In this document: one piece after another, positions 55,954 to 63,545 of the stretch
Numbering within the stretch: the first letter of the stretch is position 1
How the letters are laid out: each line of letters begins with the position of its first letter
Source: Pandoraea iniqua
GTDB lineage: Bacteria; Pseudomonadota; Gammaproteobacteria; Burkholderiales; Burkholderiaceae
NCBI RefSeq assembly: GCF_902459685.1
Contig: NZ_CABPSF010000003.1
Coordinates: 744,001 to 808,000, forward strand
Length of the DNA: 64,000 bases
Reading direction: 5' to 3'
The notes under the pieces: model-generated
What the model saw: only the letters and a program-made list of their open reading frames with translations
Told to the model about the DNA's origin: nothing
Databases searched by the model: none
Program-made: the position numbers and the translations under genes

Positions 55954-56844
55954 ATGTCCACAATTCACGCCCCCCGCTTGCGGCTGGGCATTGCCCTCGC
56001 GCCGCTTGCGATTGTCGTCGGCCTGCTCACCGCACCCCGCGCCAACGCGCAGACCAGCGGCGCCGACGTCGCCAAACTCGCCGCGATGCCCGTCGCGCAA
56101 CAGACGCAGTGGCTCTCGCAGACGATCAAGAGCGGCGAGCTCGCGAAAATGAACGACGACGCCATCGTCGCCGGCATGCAGGCGCTCAACCCGGAAGCCC
56201 TCGTGCGTTTTCTCAAAGCCGAGTCGGCCGCGCTGCCCGAATACCAATACGAGTTGACGCGTCACGAACGTATCAACAACCAATGGCAAACCACGCCCGA
56301 TCGCATGCTCGTGAAGATTCGCGAGAAGCCCTTGCAGATCTACGCCAAGTGGCTGCCTGACGGTGCCCACAGCGGTCAGGAAATCATCTACGACGAGAAC
56401 AAGAACCCGAAAGAGATGTACGGCCATCTGGGTGGCATTCTCGGTTTCACGTCGATCTGGAGCAGCATCGACGGCACACTGGCGCGCTCGCAGTCGAATC
56501 ACACCGTGCGCGATCTCGGCTTCGGCTTCATCGCGGAACAGATTGCGCACGATGGCCGCAGCTTCCGCGCCGCCGGGCTGCCGGAGAAACCCGCGAGAAT
56601 TTCGGTATCCGAAGTGAATGGTGTGCGTGTGCTGGCACTGGAATGGGACGCCCCGTCCGGGCCGCCGCAACACTATGCCAACAAGTCGCGCGTGCTCATC
56701 GATCTGAAGACGGGCCGGCCACGCGGTATCGAGGCGTGGGATGCCTCAGGGCAGAAAACGGAGGAAATGCGCTTCGAGAAGGTGCGCAAGGAACAATGGA
56801 CGGATGCCACGTTCGATCCGAAGAACCCGGACTACAAGTTCTGA
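55954..56844 (+). CDS. exported DUF1571 protein
   Basis: A 296-residue protein with a Sec signal peptide (cleavage likely after ANAQ or ANA). The DUF1571 domain is recognisable in YQYELTRHERINNQWQTTPDRM, MLVKIREKPLQIYAKWLPDG and GQEIIYDENKN, an outer-membrane-lipoprotein-like beta fold of unknown function. The start MSTIHAPRL has GGGAGA upstream. It lies 104 bases after fadD on the same strand, so it may be read through from the fad operon. A terminator follows. Confidence 0.85.
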   Translation: MSTIHAPRLRLGIALAPLAIVVGLLTAPRANAQTSGADVAKLAAMPVAQQTQWLSQTIKSGELAKMNDDAIVAGMQALNPEALVRFLKAESAALPEYQYELTRHERINNQWQTTPDRMLVKIREKPLQIYAKWLPDGAHSGQEIIYDENKNPKEMYGHLGGILGFTSIWSSIDGTLARSQSNHTVRDLGFGFIAEQIAHDGRSFRAAGLPEKPARISVSEVNGVRVLALEWDAPSGPPQHYANKSRVLIDLKTGRPRGIEAWDASGQKTEEMRFEKVRKEQWTDATFDPKNPDYKF

Positions 56845-56914
56845 CCGGACTGACTGACCTCGCCCGATACGCGGAAGTCTCGGCACCCTAACGCGCACAC
56901 GCGCAAGCAACGAC

Positions 56915-56951
56915 GAAAGCCCGCCACCCTGCGATGGGGTGGCGGGCTTTC
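56915..56951. terminator. 15-bp-stem terminator between DUF1571 gene and minE
   Basis: GAAAGCCCGCCACCC pairs perfectly with GGGTGGCGGGCTTTC over a 7-base loop. It serves the convergent DUF1571 and minE transcripts; the U-tract is short. Confidence 0.85.
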
Positions 56952-57018
56952 GCTTATCCGGCGATCAGCGGCCCGAGAGCCGCGGGTCAGTACGCGAGAA
57001 TCAAAAAACGGCGGACGC

Positions 57019-57273
57019 TCAGGTCTGCGGCAGTTCGATCTTCACTTCGAGCACTTCCAGGTTGTCCTGGTGCTCGACACTGACTTTGATGTCGTCTTGG
57101 GCGATCTTGACGTACTTGGAGATGACGGCAACCAACTCACGTTGCAGCGCCGGCAGATAATCTGCCGGCGGCGACGAGCCCGAGCGTTCGTGCGCCAGAA
57201 TAATCTGAAGGCGCTCTTTAGCGACGGAAGCGGTCTTTTTCTTCTCCCCCAGGAGGAAAGACAGGAAGGACAT
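57019..57273 (-). CDS. minE: cell division topological specificity factor MinE
   Basis: An 84-residue MinE that stimulates MinD ATPase and drives pole-to-pole oscillation. [30 protein letters not shown] holds the membrane-targeting and MinD-contact helix, and the C-terminal part is the dimerisation domain. It follows minD by 11 bases. Confidence 0.96.
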   Translation of the reverse strand: MSFLSFLLGEKKKTASVAKERLQIILAHERSGSSPPADYLPALQRELVAVISKYVKIAQDDIKVSVEHQDNLEVLEVKIELPQT

Positions 57274-57284
57274 GGGCGCGCTCC

Positions 57285-58100
57285 TTACTTCGAGCCGAAA
57301 ATGCGCTGCAACAGCCCCGGCTTTTGATAGTCGGTAAAGCGCATGGGCTTGTCTTCGCCCTTGAATCGGCTCACCACGTCGCGATAGGCGTCGGCCACGT
57401 CAGTGCCTTCCAGATGGATGGCAGGCGTACCCTGGTTCGACGCGTGCAGTACCGATTCCGACTCCGGAATCACGCCGATCAGCTTGATACGCAGAATTTC
57501 CTGAATATCTTCCAGCGACAGCATCTGGCCGTCGCTCACGCGCTTGGGGTTGTAGCGGGTAATCAGCAGGTGCTCCTTGATCGGCTCGCCGCCTTCGATG
57601 GCCCGTTTCGTCTTCGACGACAGGATGCCCAGAATGCGGTCCGAATCGCGAACCGACGACACTTCCGGGTTGGTCACCACCAGCGCTTCGTCAGCGAAGT
57701 GCATGGCGAGCAGTGCGCCCGACTCGATACCGGCCGGCGAATCGCACACGATGTACTCGAAGCCCATGTCGGTAAGGTCCTTGATGACCTTCTCGACGCC
57801 TTCTTGCGTGAGTGCATCCTTATCGCGCGTTTGCGATGCGGGCAGGATGAACAGGTTCTCGGTCGCCTTGTCCTTGATGAGCGCCTGGTTGAGGTTTGCT
57901 TCGCCCTGAATCACATTGATCAGGTCATACACCACGCGGCGCTCGCAACCCATGATGAGATCGAGATTGCGCAGGCCGACGTCGAAATCGATGACTGCCG
58001 TCTTGTGCCCCTGCAAGGCGAGGCCGGCGGAAAAGCTGGCGCTGGTTGTCGTCTTGCCGACACCACCCTTGCCAGAGGTCACCACAATCACTTTTGCCAT
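57285..58100 (-). CDS. minD: septum site-determining protein MinD
   Basis: A 271-residue ParA/MinD ATPase. The deviant Walker A motif is GKGGVGKTT (K11 and K16), with [14 protein letters not shown] as the A' motif and [18 protein letters not shown]. The C-terminal amphipathic helix ([26 protein letters not shown]) targets the membrane. The ATG giving [10 protein letters not shown] is the family start. Confidence 0.97.
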   Translation of the reverse strand: MAKVIVVTSGKGGVGKTTTSASFSAGLALQGHKTAVIDFDVGLRNLDLIMGCERRVVYDLINVIQGEANLNQALIKDKATENLFILPASQTRDKDALTQEGVEKVIKDLTDMGFEYIVCDSPAGIESGALLAMHFADEALVVTNPEVSSVRDSDRILGILSSKTKRAIEGGEPIKEHLLITRYNPKRVSDGQMLSLEDIQEILRIKLIGVIPESESVLHASNQGTPAIHLEGTDVADAYRDVVSRFKGEDKPMRFTDYQKPGLLQRIFGSK

Positions 58101-58143
58101 CTGTCGATGCCTTCCCAAACTTGAGGATGAAATTAGCTACGAA

Positions 58144-58923
58144 TCATTTGAGCCCGAGGGGCTCGAAAATCAGTTTGTCGTCTACCAGCCGCACCTGCAC
58201 CGAACGCCCCTGAACATCGGGCGGCAGTGCATGTTCGCCGGTACGGTAGATACCGGCGATGGAAATCAGCTCAGGCTCCAGACAGGTACAGAAGATGCGC
58301 GCATCAAGCTTGCCCTTCACCCCGGCCAGCGCCCGCCCCCGTAGCGGCGCGTAAATGTGAATATTACCTTCGGCGATCACCTCGGCCCCATAACTGACCA
58401 GATCGAGCAAAATCAGATCGCCCTTTGCGTAGACCTGCTGGCCCGAACGCAACGGCTTGTCGATGATGGTCGAGGGGATTGCGGAAGGCTCCGGCAACGT
58501 CGCATTTGCGGCTTCCACCGCAGCAGCGGCAGCAGCCGCCGACGTCGCGGCTTCGCCGGACGCCTCGCCGGCAGCGTCGCCTTCGCGCGCATTGCGCGGC
58601 GCGCGACGCTCGTGACTGTCCAGACGCGGCAGGCCATCCACCACCGCCCAGTCGGTCTGCTCGGCGTTGGCCACCACGCCAATCGGCTTCATCCGGAATT
58701 CCGCCAGCATTTCCGCCAGCGCAGGGACCGCAACTCGCTCGGCCCCGGTCAGGCGCCGCACGTCGATCGCGACGGTGTCTCCAGCGAAGAACTCCGGGGT
58801 GGCTTCGAAACGTTGCGCCAATTCGGTGCGCAGCGTATCCAGTTGCGGCGTCTTGACAACGAAATGCAGGGTATCCACGGCACCGCTGCGTAACTCGAAG
58901 TACGGCGTTTTCTTTTGCGGCAT
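58144..58923 (-). CDS. minC: septum formation inhibitor MinC
   Basis: A 259-residue FtsZ inhibitor. The N-terminal domain has [20 protein letters not shown] long Ala/Glu-rich linker (about residues 105-150) leads to the C-terminal beta-helix with [39 protein letters not shown] and [17 protein letters not shown]. The ATG giving [12 protein letters not shown] is chosen; the open frame upstream is not conserved-looking. First gene of minC-minD-minE. Confidence 0.96.
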   Translation of the reverse strand: MPQKKTPYFELRSGAVDTLHFVVKTPQLDTLRTELAQRFEATPEFFAGDTVAIDVRRLTGAERVAVPALAEMLAEFRMKPIGVVANAEQTDWAVVDGLPRLDSHERRAPRNAREGDAAGEASGEAATSAAAAAAAVEAANATLPEPSAIPSTIIDKPLRSGQQVYAKGDLILLDLVSYGAEVIAEGNIHIYAPLRGRALAGVKGKLDARIFCTCLEPELISIAGIYRTGEHALPPDVQGRSVQVRLVDDKLIFEPLGLK

Positions 58924-59275
58924 GTCAGGTCGATGAGCGCGTTGCTGGCAGCGTGTTGCTGGCAAATTGGGCCATTCTACCGTCCCTCGGCCCGAAGCAA
59001 ACCCAAAATAAGCGGGCGAACCCCGCGATTTGCGCTGTTTTGGTCATTATTGCGCCGCAGCAAATCAATGCATTTTGAATACGCTATTGACGTATTGAAT
59101 GACACGCCAGTGTCATCCTGAACGCCTATGCTGGCGGTGGGAAAGTCCACCATGAGAAATGCTGCAAAGCAGCATCGAAAGTGCGAATTCTGTCGCGCAA
59201 GTGCCATATTCGTGACCTATCCTTAAAGTCCCTTGAGTTGGGACCCCTGTTGAAACCGCAAACCGGGAGACGAAG
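58924..59275. other. divergent control region minC/62-residue gene
   Basis: 352 bases without a gene. It is markedly AT-richer at 59030-59120, where two adjacent inverted repeats lie: TGAATACG-N7-CGTATTGA (59076-59098) and the perfect ATGACAC-GCCA-GTGTCAT (59099-59116). A small GTCCC/GGGAC hairpin is at 59228-59244. No confident -35/-10 pair. Confidence 0.5.
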
Positions 59276-59464
59276 ATGCTGAGTCATCATGAATTTGCCA
59301 CCCTGATGTTGGTCAAGGACGCTCCGGAGCAAGTGGAGCTTGACCGCCCGGACCTCGAATCGTTGCTTGATAGCAAACTGATCGAATGGGAAGAGTTGGC
59401 GCCGGGTGTGAAGTCCCCGCGCCTGACTGTCCAGGGCAAGTACGTCCTTCAGGCCGTCGCCTGA
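59276..59464 (+). CDS. conserved small protein, 62 residues
   Basis: A short, acidic, soluble protein (MLSHHEFATLMLVKDAP...) preceded by GGGAGACGAAG, a good ribosome site, and followed by a strong terminator, so it is a genuine monocistronic gene. The C-terminal part (PRLTVQGKYVLQAVA) resembles a winged-helix-like end, but no family is recognised. It lies divergent from minCDE. Function unknown. Confidence 0.8.
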   Translation: MLSHHEFATLMLVKDAPEQVELDRPDLESLLDSKLIEWEELAPGVKSPRLTVQGKYVLQAVA

Positions 59465-59498
59465 GCGTCCAGCCAGAAATTAAGGTGTCTAGTAACAG

Positions 59499-59524
59499 AA
59501 AGCCCGCCGAAAGGCGGGCTTTTT
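59499..59524 (+). terminator. intrinsic terminator after the 62-residue gene
   Basis: AAAGCCCGCC pairs with GGCGGGCTTT over the loop GAAA, followed by T residues. Confidence 0.95.
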
Positions 59525-59575
59525 ATTTGGGTGGCGCCCGGCGGACTGTTAAGTACCGCCGGTCATTCGGGTGAA

Positions 59576-59728
59576 TCAACCGTGCCGGATATCACGACGA
59601 TGACGTCGCCAAGTGGTGTGCCGCGCAGCCGGATGCTCACGGCACCAGTTACGGTCCGCGAGCCAGGCGACGGCAACGCCGACGACCAGCACAATCACCA
59701 ACATTGCAATCAGGCTCCCTGTAAGCAT
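59576..59728 (-). CDS. small single-pass membrane protein, 50 residues
   Basis: A short gene that size filters would miss. The ATG at 59728 is preceded by an optimal AAGGAGG with seven-base spacing (GCCGCG plus one). The product starts MLTGSLIAMLVIVLVVGVAVAW, one hydrophobic helix, then LADRNWCRE and a very basic tail with Arg/His (RRHRRDIRHG). It is convergent with the 62-residue gene and shares its terminator. No family recognised; it resembles many small bacterial membrane-anchored regulators only in layout. Confidence 0.7.
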   Translation of the reverse strand: MLTGSLIAMLVIVLVVGVAVAWLADRNWCREHPAARHTTWRRHRRDIRHG

Positions 59729-59960
59729 CGCGGCCTCCTTACTTCGTAATGGCGGGATGGCACGCTTTCATTCTAGGCAATCTCTATCGCGATGGGTACC
59801 CAAATGTGATTCGGGTATACCGCGCTCATCGCTGACAGGGAAATCTGCCTGCGATCCTCCGGCATCACGCGAAGTCCTTGCCGCAGCGCAGCAGCGCGCC
59901 GTCTGACCGGGGCCTGACGCGCGCCTGACTGCCGCCTGTCCTGCGCACTCCTACGAAGCG

Positions 59961-60752
59961 TCAGAGCGAATCGACCACACCGCCGTCGACGCGCAGCGCC
60001 GCCCCCGTCGTGGCCGATGCCTGCGGCGATGCAACATACACCACCATGTTCGCCACCTCGGTGGTACTGGCCGCGCGGCCGATGATCGAACTGGGCCGAT
60101 GTTCCTGCACGAAGGCTGCGGCCGCCTGCGCCATGTCGGCATCGGCGGGCACGCCGGCCTGATGCAGCATCTCGGCCATGCCGTCGGAAAGCGTCGGCCC
60201 CGGCAGCACGGCGTTGACCGTCACCCCGGTGCCCCGCATGCGCTTGGCGAGCCCGCGCGACACGGCCAACTGCGCGGTTTTGGTCATGCCGTAATGAATC
60301 ATGTCCTCGGGAATGTTCAGCGCGGATTCCGACGAAATAAAGATGACACGTCCCCACTCACGCGATGCCATGCCCGGCAGATACGCACGTGAGAGACGCA
60401 CGCCCGAGAGCACGTTGACGTCGTAAAACCGGGTCCACTCCGCGTCCGGGATTTCGAAGAAGTCCTTCGGCCCGAAGATGCCGGCGTTGTTCACGAGGAT
60501 GTCGACGTCGGGCACCTCGGAGACGAGCGCATCGCAGCCACTCTCCGTCGCGAGATCGGCGGCGACACCGCGCACCTGCGCACCGGGCACGGCCTCGCGC
60601 AATTTGGCCACGGCCGCATCGACGCCCGCTTTCGAGCGTCCGTTGACGATCGTCGTCGCACCGGCCGCCGCCAGCCCTTGCGCAATCGCGAAGCCGATGC
60701 CCGCCGTCGACGCCGTCACCAGCGCCACCTTTTCTTTCAGATCGATATGCAT
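59961..60752 (-). CDS. SDR family oxidoreductase (classical)
   Basis: A 263-residue NAD(P)-dependent short-chain dehydrogenase. The cofactor motif TASTAGIGFAIA (about residues 13-24), NNAG (ILVNNAGIFG) and the catalytic S...Y...K in SSESALNIPEDMIHYGMTK are present. It resembles FabG-like and beta-ketoacyl reductases, but the substrate is unknown. It follows another SDR gene in the same direction and both are divergent from a LysR gene. Confidence 0.9.
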   Translation of the reverse strand: MHIDLKEKVALVTASTAGIGFAIAQGLAAAGATTIVNGRSKAGVDAAVAKLREAVPGAQVRGVAADLATESGCDALVSEVPDVDILVNNAGIFGPKDFFEIPDAEWTRFYDVNVLSGVRLSRAYLPGMASREWGRVIFISSESALNIPEDMIHYGMTKTAQLAVSRGLAKRMRGTGVTVNAVLPGPTLSDGMAEMLHQAGVPADADMAQAAAAFVQEHRPSSIIGRAASTTEVANMVVYVASPQASATTGAALRVDGGVVDSL

Positions 60753-60852
60753 GTCCGGAACTCCATGATTTTTTCGTTAGGACAACTGGTGAAGTGATAC
60801 TGCGCTCGCTTCATAACGTGAGCGCATCACGCGATCGCGCCACGTCATCTCG

Positions 60853-61566
60853 TCAGGCAATCGCGCCGCCCGCGTCGATGAGCACCGTCGAGCCGGTCGC
60901 GCTGGGCGTACCGGCGAGATAGAGAATGCTGTTGGCCACATCTTCCGCGGCCACCACGCGACGTGCGGGCAAGCGTTGCGCCGCACTGGCGTACATCGCC
61001 TCGCGATCCGCTTCCGGCAGCTTGTTCCACAACGGTGTCGCCGTCAGCCCGGGCGAGACCGTGTTCACACGCACCGGCGAGAGCTCGAGCGCGAGGCCCC
61101 GGCCGAGCGCTTCGACAGCCGCGTTGATCGCGCCCTGCACCACCGACGACGTACTCGGGCGCACGCTCAGATAGCCGGACGTCAACGTAAGCGAGCCGCC
61201 ATCGTCGATCTTGGCAAAGCGGGCAACGTGAAAAGTGCCCCAGAACTTGCTGTCGAACGCGGCGTGCGCATCGGCGAGCGAGAGCTTGCGCACCGCGCCG
61301 GTCGGCGTCTGCGCGGCCGAGATCACCACGTGCTGCCACGGCGCGTGATCGGCGAAGAACTGCTCGACGGCCGCCGCATCGCCCGTATCGAGCACGACCG
61401 CACGCGCCGTGGTGCCGATGGTCGCCAGCGCTTCATCGAGCTTGGCCTGACTGCGCGACGCGATCGTGACCGCCGCCCCCGCCTTCGCAAACGCTTGCGC
61501 CGCCGCGCGGCCAATACCGGAACTACCACCAATCACCAGCACGCGCTGGCCTTCGAAATTGAACAT
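60853..61566 (-). CDS. SDR family oxidoreductase, atypical short form
   Basis: A 237-residue SDR with VIGGSSGIGRAAAQAFAKAG (cofactor motif, about residues 10-29). The active site is unusual: the expected S..Y..K region reads TLTSGYLSVRPSTSSVVQGAINAAVEALGR, with no clear YxxxK, as in the atypical YdfG/divergent SDRs. The start MFNFEGQRVL is chosen. It precedes the other SDR and is divergent from the LysR gene at 61742. Confidence 0.82.
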   Translation of the reverse strand: MFNFEGQRVLVIGGSSGIGRAAAQAFAKAGAAVTIASRSQAKLDEALATIGTTARAVVLDTGDAAAVEQFFADHAPWQHVVISAAQTPTGAVRKLSLADAHAAFDSKFWGTFHVARFAKIDDGGSLTLTSGYLSVRPSTSSVVQGAINAAVEALGRGLALELSPVRVNTVSPGLTATPLWNKLPEADREAMYASAAQRLPARRVVAAEDVANSILYLAGTPSATGSTVLIDAGGAIA

Positions 61567-61713
61567 GCCGAATCTCCTGAGAATGGAAAAGGACGAAGCA
61601 GGACAAAGCAAGAAGCAGGCGTCTGTGTCGGCGTTGGCCTGTCACGCGACGTCATGGACGCATTGTCGTCCTCATTCCAAAAGAAGATAATCCCCGGGAA
61701 AACTGAATGACTC

Positions 61714-61731
61714 TCTTCAAATTATTGAGAA
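61714..61731. promoter_or_regulatory. candidate LysR-box (TCTTCAA-N4-TTGAGAA)
   Basis: An inverted repeat with arms TCTTCAA and TTGAGAA (six of seven pairs) separated by ATTA, in the AT-rich part of the 175-base divergent gap. It ends 11 bases before the LysR ATG and fits the T-N11-A shape of LysR binding sites. Confidence 0.55.
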
Positions 61732-61741
61732 TCTACCACCG

Positions 61742-62647
61742 ATGATCGACCAGACGCTGGACCTCACCTTGTTCGACCGCATCGTCGCCACCGGCAGCAT
61801 GTCGGCGGCCGCACGCGAGTTGGGACTGTCGTTGGCCGTCGTGAGCAAGCGGCTCGGCTTGCTCGAACAGCGCCTCGGCGTGCGCCTGCTGAACCGCACG
61901 ACGCGACGGCAGGCGCTGACCGAGGAGGGACAGGTCTTTCACGCGTGTTGTCAGCGGATATTGGGAGAGATTGCCGAAACCGAGCGGTTGATGACACGGC
62001 AGGCGGGCACCGTCGGCGGCGTGTTGCGCATCAGCGCGCCACGCGCGTTCGGACGGCGGCATCTCGCGGCGCTACTGGTGGCGTTTCGCGAGCGTCACCC
62101 CGATCTGAAGGTACATCTGGAGTTGAGCGATCTGTGGGTCGATCTCGTCGCGCACGGCATTGACGTGGCCATTCGCGTGGGCACCCTGCCCGACTCCAGT
62201 CTTGTGGCGCAGGAGCTTGCCCCGAACTACCGCGTGCTCGTTGCATCCCCCGAGTATCTGGCGCGGCGCGGTACACCGCGTGAAGTGGGTGATCTACAGC
62301 AACACGACTGCATCCTGTTCGGCAATGCAGCGCATGGCGACTGGCGATTTGTGTGGGCGTCGGAAACGCTGCGCGTGCAGGTCCAGAACACCTATGTGGT
62401 CGATGACGGCGACACGGCGCATGAACTCGCGCTGCACGGCGCCGGCATTGCGCAGAAATCGATCTGGGATGTAGGCGACGACATCAACGCCGGCCGGCTC
62501 GTGCGCGTACTGCCTGCGCTGCCGATACCCGCGTCGCCCTTGCACGCGGTGTATCCGCACAGCCGTCATCTGGCGCCGCGCACCCGGGCGTTCGTCGACT
62601 TCCTGCGTGATCGCCTGCGAGCGGCGTGGCGTTGGCCGCAGCATTGA
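61742..62647 (+). CDS. LysR family transcriptional regulator
   Basis: A 301-residue LysR protein. The N-terminal winged HTH has LDLTLFDRIVATGSMSAAARELGLSLAVVSKRLGLLEQRLGVRLLNRTTRR (residues about 4-55), followed by the periplasmic-binding-like effector domain with VAIRVGTLPDSSLVAQELAPNYRVLVASPEYL. It resembles the CrgA/PtxR-like group that often controls divergent oxidoreductases. The likely targets are the two SDR genes transcribed away from it. Confidence 0.93.
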   Translation: MIDQTLDLTLFDRIVATGSMSAAARELGLSLAVVSKRLGLLEQRLGVRLLNRTTRRQALTEEGQVFHACCQRILGEIAETERLMTRQAGTVGGVLRISAPRAFGRRHLAALLVAFRERHPDLKVHLELSDLWVDLVAHGIDVAIRVGTLPDSSLVAQELAPNYRVLVASPEYLARRGTPREVGDLQQHDCILFGNAAHGDWRFVWASETLRVQVQNTYVVDDGDTAHELALHGAGIAQKSIWDVGDDINAGRLVRVLPALPIPASPLHAVYPHSRHLAPRTRAFVDFLRDRLRAAWRWPQH

Positions 62648-62705
62648 CGCGGGCCGCCGCTCGCGCCCGCTCGTGCCCCCTCTCACGCGCTCTTCATGCA
62701 ACCCT

Positions 62706-63302
62706 TCAAGCGCCCTTCCCTTGCCCCGTCAGCGCCTGACGTCCGGCCGCCAGCAACGCATCCGATAACACCGGATCCGCGCCCGCGACCGCCCGCGACA
62801 ACACCAGCGTGCCGACCATCTGTGAGAAGCGCGCCATCGCGGCTTGTGCGGCGTCGTGCTCCGTCATTCCCTGCGCCAGACCGGCATCGGTCAGCTTGCC
62901 AATGACATCGGCAAGCCCCTGTGCATAGCAGGCTTGCGCTTCGGGGCCGATACGAGGGGCATCGCCTGCGAACCCGGCCATCGCGCAACCACACACCACG
63001 TCGTCACGATGAGCGGGCGACAGATAGCGCTCGACGCGTTCGTCCGGCGACATCGCCGCTTGCAAGGCCACGTCGCCACCCGCCAGCACCCCGTCCGAGC
63101 CGTCCACCGCCCGCGCCAACACGGCAGCCACCAGCGCGTCCTTCGACTTGAAGTGGTTGTAGAACCCGCCTTGGGTGAAGCCCGCTTCCTTCATCAGCGC
63201 CGTCAGGCCGACCGCATCGACCCCGTGCTCGCGAAACAGCCGCTCGGCGGCGGCCACAATGGCTTCGCGGTTCTCCGCGGCCTTTTCTCTCGAAATTCCC
63301 AT
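62706..63302 (-). CDS. TetR/AcrR family transcriptional regulator
   Basis: A 198-residue repressor. The HTH is in IVAAAERLFREHGVDAVGLTALMKEAGFTQGGFYNHFKSKDALVAAVL (residues about 15-62). The C-terminal domain is of the kind found with SDR or efflux targets, and a CGCAMAG motif contains two possible redox cysteines (about residue 105). It is divergent from the SDR gene at 63546, with twin operators between them. Confidence 0.92.
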   Translation of the reverse strand: MGISREKAAENREAIVAAAERLFREHGVDAVGLTALMKEAGFTQGGFYNHFKSKDALVAAVLARAVDGSDGVLAGGDVALQAAMSPDERVERYLSPAHRDDVVCGCAMAGFAGDAPRIGPEAQACYAQGLADVIGKLTDAGLAQGMTEHDAAQAAMARFSQMVGTLVLSRAVAGADPVLSDALLAAGRQALTGQGKGA

Positions 63303-63366
63303 ATTGGCTCCTGCGACACTCGCCCCGCGTCCAATCCGTTACCGTGGCGACACCGGATCGGCACAC

Positions 63367-63390
63367 ATCGCGTCAATCATCGCGTCAATC
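63367..63390. repeat. perfect 12-bp tandem repeat
   Basis: ATCGCGTCAATC occurs twice head to tail, 65 bases upstream of the TetR start and just before the first operator dyad. Confidence 0.8.
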
Positions 63391-63405
63391 GACGCGATCG
63401 AAAAA

Positions 63406-63484
63406 GACAATGTCGATCACCATTGACAAAGTGACGTACTGCTCGGCACAATGCCCCTCAATGACGATGGCGATCACAATTGTC
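63406..63484. promoter_or_regulatory. two tandem copies of a 22-bp TetR operator candidate
   Basis: Copy 1 (63406-63427) is GACAATG-N8-CATTGAC; copy 2 (63463-63484) is GACGATG-N8-AATTGTC. The spacers are TCGATCAC and GCGATCAC, and 18 of 22 positions agree. They lie 57 bases apart in the divergent TetR/SDR gap, one close to each gene. Confidence 0.6.
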
Positions 63485-63545
63485 ATGAAGTATAGCTGAA
63501 GCCATGCCGCACTGCGCGGCCTACATACTCCGCTGGAGCGCTGCA

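Noticed and set aside
59531-59749. 72-codon plus-strand frame after the 62-residue gene
   Set aside because: It starts inside the terminator tail and lacks an SD; the opposite strand carries the better-supported 50-codon gene.
59773-60357. Minus-strand frame of 194 codons
   Set aside because: Overlaps the SDR gene at 59961-60752 in another frame; no motif.
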